Source: Tenacibaculum sp.
Lineage (GTDB): Bacteria > Bacteroidota > Bacteroidia > Flavobacteriales > Flavobacteriaceae
Length of the DNA: 53,816 bases
NCBI GenBank assembly: GCA_018456245.1
Contig: JAGYHQ010000006.1
Location: 1-53,816 of the forward strand
Reading direction: 5' to 3'
The notes beneath the pieces are model-generated. The model ran no database searches and was not told the DNA's origin. It saw nothing but the letters and a program-made list of their open reading frames with translations. Both the position numbers and the translations under genes were made by a program. Position 1 is the stretch's first letter; the number at the start of each line of letters is the position of its first letter. Below are positions 8,573-16,812 of the stretch, one piece after another.

Positions 8573-9190
8573 ATGGATTTCTCTTCAAAATTATTAGAAA
8601 ATGCAGTAAATGAAGTTAGCCGATTACCGGGGATAGGTAAACGTACTGCCTTACGACTGGTTTTACATTTACTAAAACAACCACAAGAAAACACAAAATA
8701 TTTAACAGAGGCTTTAACCAATTTACGAAATGAAGTAAAGTCATGTAAAAAATGTCATAACATTTCAGATACCAATTTGTGTGAAATTTGTGCCAACCCC
8801 AAAAGAGATGAGCAAATAGTTTGTGTTGTTGAAGATATTAGAGATGTAATGGCAATTGAAAATACAGCACAATTTAGAGGTTTATATCACGTATTAGGGG
8901 GGAAAATTTCTCCGATAGAGGGTATCGGTCCTCAAAATTTAGAAATTGATAGTTTAGTTGAAAAAGTGAAAAATGGCGAAATAAAAGAGCTTATTTTTGC
9001 TTTAAGTTCTACAATGGAAGGGGATACTACAAACTTTTATATTTATAAACAAATAGAAAAATATAATATAACAACTTCAACCATTGCTCGTGGAATATCA
9101 GTAGGGGATGAGTTAGAATTTGCAGATGAGGTAACTTTAGGAAGAAGTATTGTTAATAGAATTCCGTTTGAAACTAGTTTAAAGCAATAA
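8573..9190 (+). CDS. recR: recombination protein RecR
   Basis: A 205-residue recombination mediator that, with RecO (and RecF), loads RecA at gaps. Domain order is textbook: helix-hairpin-helix [12 protein letters not shown] (18-29), a C4 zinc finger with Cys58, Cys61, Cys70 and Cys73, a Toprim domain (about 82-175) containing VVEDIRD and [15 protein letters not shown], and the C-terminal [19 protein letters not shown] segment. Length fits the family (about 200). It is monocistronic and ends at a terminator shared with the facing tRNA gene. Confidence 0.96.
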   Translation: MDFSSKLLENAVNEVSRLPGIGKRTALRLVLHLLKQPQENTKYLTEALTNLRNEVKSCKKCHNISDTNLCEICANPKRDEQIVCVVEDIRDVMAIENTAQFRGLYHVLGGKISPIEGIGPQNLEIDSLVEKVKNGEIKELIFALSSTMEGDTTNFYIYKQIEKYNITTSTIARGISVGDELEFADEVTLGRSIVNRIPFETSLKQ

Positions 9191-9213
9191 AAAAATATAA
9201 AGTTTTTATAAAC

Positions 9214-9245
9214 AAAAAATCCTCTGAAATTTCAGAGGATTTTTT
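9214..9245. terminator. bidirectional terminator between recR and tRNA-Gly
   Basis: A perfect palindrome AAAAAATCCTCTGAAA / TTTCAGAGGATTTTTT (9214-9229 / 9230-9245). It terminates recR on the plus strand and the tRNA transcript on the minus strand; the hairpin starts 5 bases after the tRNA 3' end. Confidence 0.85.
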
Positions 9246-9250
9246 TGTTG

Positions 9251-9323
9251 AGCGGGAGACCGGGTTCGAACCGGCGACATTCAGCTTGGAAGGCTGACGC
9301 TCTACCAACTGAGCTACTCCCGC
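9251..9323 (-). tRNA. tRNA-Gly, anticodon UCC
   Basis: A 73-base cloverleaf on the minus strand. The acceptor stem GCGGGAG pairs with CTCCCGC. The D-arm AGCTCAGTTGGTAGAGC is followed by an anticodon stem TCAGC/GCTGA around the loop CTTCCAA, giving anticodon UCC (reads GGA, and by wobble other glycine codons). The T-arm contains GGTTCGAACC. The 3' end is followed by CAA, so the CCA tail is not encoded and must be added enzymatically. Confidence 0.97.
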
Positions 9324-9340
9324 GAGTGGTATTGCGAGTG

Positions 9341-9371
9341 CAAATATATAATCTTTTATAATATCAGGCAA
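9341..9371 (-). promoter_or_regulatory. promoter of tRNA-Gly
   Basis: Minus-strand TTG (9369-9371), 20 bases, then TATATTTG (9341-9348). Both boxes and the spacing fit the Bacteroidota housekeeping promoter. The -7 box ends 17 bases before the mature tRNA 5' end. Confidence 0.75.
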
Positions 9372-9517
9372 TAGAAAAATGAAAAAAATAACACTTTTTT
9401 TATCATAAAAATATAACTTTCATAAAATGAAATAAATAGAAAAAATATTTTTTTAATATGCTACAATAAAAATATAATTGTTATATGTTTTGGGGTAAAA
9501 TAGAAAATTATTAAAAC

Positions 9518-9546
9518 AAAAAATGCCTTTTTAAAAGGCATTTTTT
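9518..9546 (-). terminator. terminator of pheT
   Basis: TGCCTTTT / AAAAGGCA arms (9524-9531 / 9533-9540), extended by A6/T6 on the outside, just after the pheT stop codon. Confidence 0.8.
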
Positions 9547-9548
9547 TA

Positions 9549-11972
9549 TTATCTTAATTCAGCTCCAACTTTTTCTTCAAAAGTTTTTTGTAGCTTTTGC
9601 ATTATCTTATCAATTTGTTTATCGGTAAGAGTTTTATTTTCATCTTGAAGTATAAAACTTAATGCGTATGATTTTTTTCCTTCAGGTAATTTATCTCCTT
9701 CGTATACATCAAATAAATCAACATTTTTTAACAGTTGTTTTTCTGATTGAAAAGCTAAATTGTATATTTCTTGAAATTCTACCTTATTATCAATTAATAA
9801 AGCTAAATCACGTTTTACCGTAGGGAATTTAGGTAAATCTACTACCTTAATGTTTTTGTTGCTAACTAAAGTAATTAAATTGTCCCAATTAAAATCAGCA
9901 AATAAAACATCTTGTTTTATAGAAAATTCTTTTAAAATAGAACGTTTAATAACTCCTATTTCTACCAATTTTGTTTTTCCTAAACTTAAAATTATCCCTT
10001 CTGTAAAAATATCAGATTTTATAGGAGATGTTCTTAAATTTGAAATTCCTAGTCTTGTTAAAATAGAGTTTACAATTCCTTTTAAATAGAAAAAATCAGA
10101 GGTTTCTGTAGAGGTTTTCCAATTACCATCATTTCTATTACCTGTAACAAATAACGTTAAATGTTTGTTTTCTTCGTATTTACTGTAATTATGATAAGTT
10201 TTCGCAAACTCATAAAATTTTAAATTATTGTTTTTTCTGTTAATATTGTATGCAACACTCTCTAAACCACTAAACAAAGCTGATTGGCGTAAAACTTTTA
10301 AATCATTACTCAACGCATTTAAAATTTCAACATTATGTTCTTCTTTTAAATTATCCGATAAGTTAATATAATCAGGCTTTGTTAATGAATTTGCCATTGT
10401 TTCATAAAAACCTAAAGATGTAAGTTGATTTGCAACAATGTTTTCAATATTATGTTTTGTATTTTTATCAAAAGATATTGAAGTGTTTAGTTTGTGTGAA
10501 AATTCAATATTATTATACCCATAAACTCTTAAAATTTCTTCAATTACGTCGGCTTCACGTTGAACATCAACACGGTATGAAGGGATTGATAATCCTAAAC
10601 CAACCTCAGTAATACTGTTTATTTTTATATCTAATGAGGTTAAAATATTTTTTATTACTTCTTTCGGAATTTCTTGTCCTATTAATTTATATGTATTTTC
10701 AAAAGATAAGAATACATTAAAATCTTCATCTTTTTTAGGGTAAAATTCTGAAATATCAGAAGATACTTTACCGTCAGCATATTTTTCAATTAATAAGGCT
10801 GCACGTTTTAAAGCGTATTTTGTTAAATTTATATCAATTCCACGTTCAAACCTGAATGAAGCATCAGTATTTAATCCGTGACGTTTTGCTGTTTTACGAA
10901 CAGAAACACTATCAAAATAAGCACTTTCTAAAAATATAGATGATGTACTTTCAGTTACTCCAGAATTTAATCCGCCTAAAACACCAGCTATACACAGTGG
11001 ATTTTCTTCAGCATCACAAATCATAATATCTTCTGAAGAAAGTGAACGTTCTACCTCATCTAAAGATGTAAATTTAGTTCCTTCTTTTAATGTTTTTACA
11101 ACAACTTTATTACCTTTTATTTTTGAAACATCAAAAGCGTGTAGTGGTTGTCCTAATTCGTGCATTACATAATTTGTAATATCTACAATGTTATTTTTAG
11201 GAGTAATACCAATTGCTTTTAATCTGTTTTTAATCCAATTAGGAGAATCTTTAACCGTTATATTTGTCATTGTAATACCACAATAACGGCGAGTTAATTC
11301 TTTATTTTCAATATCTGTATCAATTTTTAAAATTCGTTCATCTACATGAAAATCAGATACTGACGGAGAAATTAATTCTAGCTTTATATCATTTTGTAAT
11401 AAACCGGCACGTAAATCTCTTGCTACACCAAAATGGCTCATAGCATCTGCACGGTTTGGGGTTAAGCCTATTTCAAAAATATAATCGGTCTCAATATTAA
11501 AAACTTCTGCACACGGAGTTCCTGCTTTTAAACTTTCATCTAAAACCATAATTCCGTCATTAGTTTTTCCTAAACCTAATTCTTCCGATGAACAAATCAT
11601 TCCAAAACTTTCTTCACCACGAATTTTACCCTTTTTAATTTTAAAATCCTTTCCTTTATCATCGTATAATGTTGTTCCAATGGTTGCAACAGGTACTTTT
11701 TGCCCTGCATCTACATTTGGTGCCCCACAAACTATTTGTAAAGGAGATTCTTCTCCTAAATCTACCGTAGTTATTTTTAATTTATCAGCATTAGGGTGTT
11801 TTACGCACGTTAAAACCTCCCCTACAACAATACCTTTTAAAGCTCCTTTTATACTCTCAATTTTTTCAATTCCTTCAACTTCTAATCCTAAATCGGTTAG
11901 TAGTTCTCCTGTTTTTTCAGGATCTAATTCTAATTGTAAAAATTGCTGTAACCATTTATATGATATCTTCAT
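9549..11972 (-). CDS. pheT: phenylalanine--tRNA ligase beta subunit
   Basis: An 807-residue subunit that, with PheS, charges tRNA-Phe. Domains in order: N-terminal linker (MKISYKWLQQFLQ), an EMAP/tRNA-binding OB fold at about 40-155 (HPNADKLKIT), the B3/B4 editing domain (about 210-390, ITNYVMHELGQPLHAFD), B5 DNA-binding-like domain (about 400-475), the inactive catalytic-like core, and the C-terminal anticodon-binding FDX-ACB domain (FPTVKRDLALLID near 705, ending EEKVGAELR). Full length for the Bacteroidota form. pheS is not in this window. It has its own -7 element and terminator. Confidence 0.97.
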   Translation of the reverse strand: MKISYKWLQQFLQLELDPEKTGELLTDLGLEVEGIEKIESIKGALKGIVVGEVLTCVKHPNADKLKITTVDLGEESPLQIVCGAPNVDAGQKVPVATIGTTLYDDKGKDFKIKKGKIRGEESFGMICSSEELGLGKTNDGIMVLDESLKAGTPCAEVFNIETDYIFEIGLTPNRADAMSHFGVARDLRAGLLQNDIKLELISPSVSDFHVDERILKIDTDIENKELTRRYCGITMTNITVKDSPNWIKNRLKAIGITPKNNIVDITNYVMHELGQPLHAFDVSKIKGNKVVVKTLKEGTKFTSLDEVERSLSSEDIMICDAEENPLCIAGVLGGLNSGVTESTSSIFLESAYFDSVSVRKTAKRHGLNTDASFRFERGIDINLTKYALKRAALLIEKYADGKVSSDISEFYPKKDEDFNVFLSFENTYKLIGQEIPKEVIKNILTSLDIKINSITEVGLGLSIPSYRVDVQREADVIEEILRVYGYNNIEFSHKLNTSISFDKNTKHNIENIVANQLTSLGFYETMANSLTKPDYINLSDNLKEEHNVEILNALSNDLKVLRQSALFSGLESVAYNINRKNNNLKFYEFAKTYHNYSKYEENKHLTLFVTGNRNDGNWKTSTETSDFFYLKGIVNSILTRLGISNLRTSPIKSDIFTEGIILSLGKTKLVEIGVIKRSILKEFSIKQDVLFADFNWDNLITLVSNKNIKVVDLPKFPTVKRDLALLIDNKVEFQEIYNLAFQSEKQLLKNVDLFDVYEGDKLPEGKKSYALSFILQDENKTLTDKQIDKIMQKLQKTFEEKVGAELR

Positions 11973-11998
11973 CTGTAATTTAAAATAAATTTAGGTGG

Positions 11999-12006
11999 CA
12001 AATCTA
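11999..12006 (-). promoter_or_regulatory. -7 element of pheT
   Basis: TAGATTTG on the minus strand, 26 bases before the pheT ATG, matches TAnnTTTG. Confidence 0.5.
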
Positions 12007-12083
12007 CATAAAATCTTGTAGATAAGTAAACAGTTGTACTATATTTTATTGTTTGTATAATTTGAATGTAATTTTAAAATATC

Positions 12084-12676
12084 TTAATTATGCTGATATT
12101 CAGATATTCTTAATCTACATTGTTTTTCTATTTCAAAAATATTATCAATTCCTGCAATATTTATAAAGTTAGAGATAAACTCTCCCGGACTATTTTTCCG
12201 CCTTTGTGTTTTTCCTGATTTTAGTTGAAATTCTATATCTCCGGAATTTTCTTTAGCATTAATAGTAATGTTTCCTGTAAACATTCCTCAATCAGTAATA
12301 GATATTTTACCATTTCTATATTTAATAAAACGAGTTTTAGTAATTGCAAAATAAGCTCCTTTTTGAAATATTTTTATAAGAGAATCAATAAACAAATAGA
12401 TGCCTGTAAAAACAAATATAGATATTATAATGGCAGGAAAAGTTGCAAAAATTATTTCAAATAAATTTATTTTTTCAAAATCATCATTTGTTAATTTTTT
12501 TATGTTTGGAATAATAAAAGCAAACACAAAAATACTTACAAAACCATTCCATATTAATGAAAAAATAATTGTCTTAAAGCTTTTTTTAATGGATGATTTC
12601 GTTTACTCCTAAATATAAAATCAGCTTGTTCTGAACCTATAATTTTTTTCAATGGAATAGGAATGGTTCTAGTCAC
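12084..12676 (-). pseudogene. broken gene for a two-helix membrane protein
   Basis: Three minus-strand pieces join into one plausible protein of about 197 residues. Piece 1 starts at GTG 12676 (TRTIPIPLKK..GSEQADFIFRSKR) and runs out of frame at the T7 tract 12581-12587 (A7 in the mRNA). Adding one A leads directly into piece 2, which has two hydrophobic segments (around IIFSLIWNGFVSIFVFAF and IIFATFPAIIISIFVF). Piece 2 stops at TGA 12288-12290, and the same frame continues as GMFTGNITINAKE..ISEYQ to 12084. The pattern GAYFAITKTRFIKYRNGKISITD suggests a PH-like domain, but I do not recognise the family. It begins 20 bases after the valS stop. Either a pseudogene or two sequence errors. Confidence 0.6.
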
Positions 12677-12695
12677 TTTTATAGATTTTTAATTC

Positions 12696-15335
12696 TTATT
12701 TCAACGCTTTTAAACTAGCTTTAATTGTTTCAATTTTAGCCAAGGCATCAGCTTCTTTTTTACGTTCATTAGCGATAACTTGTTCAGGTGCCCCGTTTAC
12801 GAATTTTTCGTTAGATAATTTCTTTTGAACTGATTTTAAGAAACCTTCCGTATAAGTTAATTCTTCGGTAAGTTTTTTAATCTCTTCCTCTACATTAATA
12901 TTATCAGCCGAAATAGGAATAAAATATTCGTTAGATTTTACACGGAAACTCATCGCTCCGTCTAATTTTTCAGAAACATAATTAAATTCAGCAATATTTG
13001 TCAGTTTTTTAATGATGTCATCAAAACGGTTGCCTACATTTTCATTGTTTATAAGCGATAAATCAATCGTGTTTTTAAACGCAATATTTTTCTCTTTTCT
13101 AATCGTTCTAATGTTTGAAATCACTTCCGATGCAAATTCAAATTCCGAAATTAAACTCTCATCAAAACTTTCAATTTTTGGATATTTTGAAATAATTAAC
13201 GCCTCATCCGTAGAACGCTCTTTCATCGTTTGCCAAATTTCTTCCGTAATAAACGGCATAAATGGGTGTAAAATCTTTAAATTGTCTTCAAAAATTGATA
13301 TAATTTCGTTGTATGTTTTAGTATCGATTGGTTGCTGATACGCTGGTTTTACAATTTCTAAAAGCCAACCACAAAAATCATCATAAATTAACTTGTAAAT
13401 CGTCATTAAAGCATCGCTTAAACGATATTTACTATAATGGTCTTCAATTTCGGTTAATGCTTTGTTGAATTTTGCTTTGTACCATTCAATCCCTGTTTTA
13501 CTTGATTGTGGTTGCTCAATTTTATCTGAAACTTCCCAAAGTGATGTTAAATAAAATGCCGACCAAACTTTGTTCCCAAGTCCTTTTCCTTGTTGGCATA
13601 ACACTTCATCAAACATTAAATCGTTACCCGCTGCTGAACTTAATAATAACCCAACACGCACTCCGTCAGCACTATAATCCTCAATTAATTTCAACGCATC
13701 AGGCGAGTTTCCAAGAGATTTACTCATTTTACGGCGTTGTTTGTCACGTACTAAACCTGTTAAATATACATTTTCAAACGGACGTTCGCCTTTATACTCA
13801 TAACCAGCAACAATCATACGAGCCACCCAGAAGAATAAAATATCAGGTCCTGTAACTAAATCGTTAGTAGGGTAGTAGTATTTAATTTCTTCATTTTCAG
13901 GATTTCTAATTCCGTCAAAAACTGACATCGGCCATAACCAAGATGAAAACCACGTATCAAGTGCGTCAGGGTCTTGTTTTAAGTCGGACGCCGACAGTGA
14001 GTTGTTTCCTGATTTTTCTTGTGCTAAAATAACTGCTTTTTCAATGCTCTCAGCTACTACAAAATCATCTTTTCCATCGCCAAAATAGTAAGCAGGAATT
14101 TGTTGCCCCCACCATAATTGACGAGAAATATTCCAATCACGAACGTTTTCCATCCAATGTCTGTAAGTATTTTCAAACTTTTTAGGGAATAAGTTGATTT
14201 CTTTATTATCTCCTAAAACCGCATCAATGGCAGGTTTTGCCAAATCTTTCATTTTTAAGAACCATTGGTCAGAAAGTCTTGGCTCAATTACGGCTTTTGT
14301 TCTTTCTGAAATTCCAACACGGTTGGTATGGTCTTCAATTTTTACCATACAACCTAAATCTTCCAATTCCTTTACGATTTCCTTACGAACTACAAAGCGG
14401 TCTTTCCCTTCATAATGTAATCCGAAACCATTTAATGTAGCATCTTCATTAAAGATGTCAATTACTTCTAAATTATGTTTATCGCCTAAAATTTTATCGT
14501 TTTCATCGTGAGCGGGAGTTACTTTTAAACATCCTGTACCAAATTCAATATCAACATATTCATCTTCAATAATAGGAATTACACGATTACAAATTGGTAC
14601 AATTGCTTTTTTACCTTTTAAATGAGCATGTCGTTCATCATTTGGGTTAATACAAATCGCAGAATCTCCTAAAATAGTTTCAGGACGAGTGGTTGCAATG
14701 GTTAAAACGTCGTTTGAACCTTCAATTTTATAATTAATATGGTATAACTTTCCTTGTTTATCAACATATTCAACTTCTTCGTCAGAAAGGGTCGTTTTTG
14801 CCTCAGGGTCCCAATTCACCATTCGGTAACCTCTGTAAATTAAACCTTTATTGTATAAATCAACAAAAACTTTAATTACCGATTCATATAAGTCATCGTC
14901 CATTGTGAATTTTGTTCGTTCCCAATCGCACGATGCTCCAAGTTTTTTTAATTGCTCTAAAATAATTCCTCCGTATTCATTTTTCCACTCCCAAGCGTGT
15001 TTTAAAAATTCCTCACGTGTTAAGTCAGATTTTTTAATTCCTTGCTCTTTGAGTTTTGCAACAACTTTTGCTTCAGTAGCAATAGAGGCATGGTCGGTCC
15101 CAGGAACCCAACATGCGTTTTTTCCTTGCAATCTTGCACGACGAATTAACACATCTTGAATTGTGTTGTTCAGCATATGTCCCATATGTAACACTCCTGT
15201 TACGTTTGGTGGCGGGATTACAATCGTATATGGTTCACGTTCATCTACTTCAGAATGAAAATAATTGTTTTTCATCCAGTAATTGTACCATTTTTCTTCT
15301 ATTTCTGTTGCGTTATATTTTGCTTGAATACTCAT
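12696..15335 (-). CDS. valS: valine--tRNA ligase
   Basis: An 879-residue class I synthetase that charges tRNA-Val. The HIGH-type motif reads HMGH at 50-53 after PPPNVTGVL; the KMSKS motif is in [13 protein letters not shown] near 530. Between them lies the CP1 editing domain ([16 protein letters not shown] near 220). The anticodon domain follows, then a C-terminal coiled coil (about 810-879) rich in Glu/Lys, ending ASLKALK. The frame is open further upstream, to 15404, but the family start is MSIQAKYN at ATG 15335, and a -7 element at 15368-15375 lies inside that extension, confirming the shorter form. Confidence 0.96.
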   Translation of the reverse strand: MSIQAKYNATEIEEKWYNYWMKNNYFHSEVDEREPYTIVIPPPNVTGVLHMGHMLNNTIQDVLIRRARLQGKNACWVPGTDHASIATEAKVVAKLKEQGIKKSDLTREEFLKHAWEWKNEYGGIILEQLKKLGASCDWERTKFTMDDDLYESVIKVFVDLYNKGLIYRGYRMVNWDPEAKTTLSDEEVEYVDKQGKLYHINYKIEGSNDVLTIATTRPETILGDSAICINPNDERHAHLKGKKAIVPICNRVIPIIEDEYVDIEFGTGCLKVTPAHDENDKILGDKHNLEVIDIFNEDATLNGFGLHYEGKDRFVVRKEIVKELEDLGCMVKIEDHTNRVGISERTKAVIEPRLSDQWFLKMKDLAKPAIDAVLGDNKEINLFPKKFENTYRHWMENVRDWNISRQLWWGQQIPAYYFGDGKDDFVVAESIEKAVILAQEKSGNNSLSASDLKQDPDALDTWFSSWLWPMSVFDGIRNPENEEIKYYYPTNDLVTGPDILFFWVARMIVAGYEYKGERPFENVYLTGLVRDKQRRKMSKSLGNSPDALKLIEDYSADGVRVGLLLSSAAGNDLMFDEVLCQQGKGLGNKVWSAFYLTSLWEVSDKIEQPQSSKTGIEWYKAKFNKALTEIEDHYSKYRLSDALMTIYKLIYDDFCGWLLEIVKPAYQQPIDTKTYNEIISIFEDNLKILHPFMPFITEEIWQTMKERSTDEALIISKYPKIESFDESLISEFEFASEVISNIRTIRKEKNIAFKNTIDLSLINNENVGNRFDDIIKKLTNIAEFNYVSEKLDGAMSFRVKSNEYFIPISADNINVEEEIKKLTEELTYTEGFLKSVQKKLSNEKFVNGAPEQVIANERKKEADALAKIETIKASLKALK

Positions 15336-15367
15336 CTTATTTGGTATTATTTTTGATAATATAACCG

Positions 15368-15401
15368 CAAAAATACATTTTTTTAATGATGTATTAAACA
15401 A
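15368..15401 (-). promoter_or_regulatory. promoter of valS
   Basis: Minus-strand TATTTTTG (15368-15375) with TTG (15399-15401) 23 bases upstream. It ends 32 bases before the valS ATG. Spacing is slightly long. Confidence 0.5.
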
Positions 15402-15421
15402 CAATTACAAGTTTGTAAATG

Positions 15422-15429
15422 TATTTTTG
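15422..15429 (+). promoter_or_regulatory. -7 element of the DUF1573 gene
   Basis: TATTTTTG on the plus strand, 45 bases before ATG 15475; divergent from the valS promoter in the same short gap. Confidence 0.4.
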
Positions 15430-15474
15430 GCATAGTATTTGCTATTGTTTAGTAAAAATAATAAATTAAAAATC

Positions 15475-15843
15475 ATGAAAACAATTTTATCATTTGTAGT
15501 AGTATTTTTTTTAGCGTTAACCGTAAATGCTCAAGAATTTAAGTTTGAAAAAGAAACTATTGATTACGGAAAAATAGAGCAAGGTTCTAACGGTAGTAGA
15601 GTTTTTGAGTTTACAAACGTAGGAGATGCTCCTTTAAAAATTAAGGATGTTAAATCTACTTGTGGATGTACAGTTCCTAAAAAACCAGAAAAACCAATTA
15701 TGCCAGGAGAAAAAGGGCAAATTGAGGTTTCTTACAATACTAACAGATTAGGTAGTTTTTCTAAAGCAATTACCATTTATTCAAATGCGAAAGAAGAAAG
15801 AAAAATGCTTAAAATTAAAGGTTATATAACCAAAAAAGAATAG
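15475..15843 (+). CDS. secreted DUF1573 domain protein
   Basis: A 122-residue exported protein. Signal peptide 1-19 (ends VNAQ). The rest is a single DUF1573 immunoglobulin-like domain with its hallmarks: FEKETIDYGKIEQG, FEFTNVGDAPLKI, the conserved VKSTCGCTVP cysteine pair, and PGEKGQIEVSYNT. Members are common in Bacteroidota, often lipoproteins or periplasmic proteins; their function is not established. The frame is open from 15439, but ATG 15475 starts a proper signal peptide. Single gene with its own terminator. Confidence 0.9.
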   Translation: MKTILSFVVVFFLALTVNAQEFKFEKETIDYGKIEQGSNGSRVFEFTNVGDAPLKIKDVKSTCGCTVPKKPEKPIMPGEKGQIEVSYNTNRLGSFSKAITIYSNAKEERKMLKIKGYITKKE

Positions 15844-15878
15844 TTTTTTTAACGGCTAGTATTTAAAATTTTAATATA

Positions 15879-15912
15879 AAAAAGACTTGAAATAATTTTC
15901 AAGTCTTTTTTT
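15879..15912 (+). terminator. terminator of the DUF1573 gene
   Basis: GACTTGAAA / TTTCAAGTC arms (15884-15892 / 15897-15905), flanked by A5 and followed by a T-run. Confidence 0.85.
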
Positions 15913-15923
15913 GTGAAAAAACT

Positions 15924-15931
15924 TACCTTTG
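15924..15931 (+). promoter_or_regulatory. -7 element very close to the rRNA methyltransferase start
   Basis: TACCTTTG matches TAnnTTTG and ends only 5 bases before ATG 15937, so transcription could begin at or next to the A of the start codon (leaderless mRNA). Confidence 0.45.
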
Positions 15932-15936
15932 CAACT

Positions 15937-16728
15937 ATGAAAATAATTAGTAGTGTTCAAAATTCGTACATAAAAGATTTATTAAAATTACAAGAGAAAT
16001 CAAGAGAACGAAAGAAAACAAATCTTTTTATAGTAGAAGGAAAACGAGAAATAGAGCTTGTTTTAAAAGGAAATTATGAAATTGATACTATACTATTTGA
16101 AGCAAATTTGTTCTTAAAAAAAGAGATAAATAATACTTTCTCAACTTCAATTAATAAAATTGAAGTATCAAAAGATGTATATGTTAAATTAGCATACAGA
16201 GATACTACTGAGGGGATTATTGCGGTAGTAAAAGCGAAAAATATTGAATTAAATTCAATTAAGTTTAAAAATAAAAATCCTCTTATTTTAGTTTTAGAAG
16301 GTGTAGAAAAACCTGGAAATATAGGAGCAGTATTACGAACTGCAGATGCCGCTAATGTAGATGCTGTTTTTATTGCAGATGCTAAAACGGATATTTATAA
16401 CCCCAACATTATACGTTCAAGTGTTGGGTGTGTGTTTACAAATACGGTTGTAACAGGTTCTTCTGAAGAAATAATATCTTTTTTAAAGGAAAATAATATT
16501 AATATATATAGTGCAACACTACAAAATTCAAACGAATATTATAAAGAAGATTATACAAAACCAACAGCTATTGTAGTAGGAACAGAGGCAACAGGATTAA
16601 CCCAAATTTGGAGAGATTGTGCCACGCAAAATATTAATATTCCTATGGAAGGAGAAATTGATTCAATGAATGTATCAGTTGCATGTGCTATTATTACATT
16701 TGAAGCTAAAAGACAAAGAATATTTTAA
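15937..16728 (+). CDS. TrmH/SpoU-family RNA 2'-O-methyltransferase (RlmB-like)
   Basis: A 263-residue SPOUT-fold enzyme that methylates ribose 2'-OH in rRNA (tRNA is possible). An N-terminal substrate-binding domain (about 1-95) is followed by the catalytic knot with its three motifs: EKPGNIGAVLRTADAANVDAVF near 123 (motif 1, Asn/Arg), VVGTEATGL near 213 (motif 2), and IPMEGEIDSMNVSVACAI near 235 (motif 3). The frame opens at GTG 15913, but that lies upstream of the -7 element; ATG 15937 (MKIISSVQNSYIK) is the family start. Which nucleotide is modified cannot be told. Confidence 0.88.
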   Translation: MKIISSVQNSYIKDLLKLQEKSRERKKTNLFIVEGKREIELVLKGNYEIDTILFEANLFLKKEINNTFSTSINKIEVSKDVYVKLAYRDTTEGIIAVVKAKNIELNSIKFKNKNPLILVLEGVEKPGNIGAVLRTADAANVDAVFIADAKTDIYNPNIIRSSVGCVFTNTVVTGSSEEIISFLKENNINIYSATLQNSNEYYKEDYTKPTAIVVGTEATGLTQIWRDCATQNINIPMEGEIDSMNVSVACAIITFEAKRQRIF

Positions 16729-16812
16729 TTTATTGAAGAAAATAGATTAACAATAAACAAAAATCTTGCTTAATAAAAAACTTTATAGTATTTTCACTCC
16801 TCACATTTAAAT

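Noticed and set aside
9174..9371. Minus-strand ORF of 65 codons
   Set aside because: It lies across the recR terminator and the tRNA-Gly gene; the peptide is the usual tRNA read-through artefact.
12288..12290. TGA read as selenocysteine or tryptophan
   Set aside because: No SECIS-like structure or recoding context was seen; the same gene also carries a frameshift, so decay or error is simpler.
13472..13855. Plus-strand 127-codon ORF inside valS
   Set aside because: Antisense shadow of valS with no recognisable domain or promoter; the same applies to the other ORFs opposite pheT, valS, pepD and the TonB receptor.
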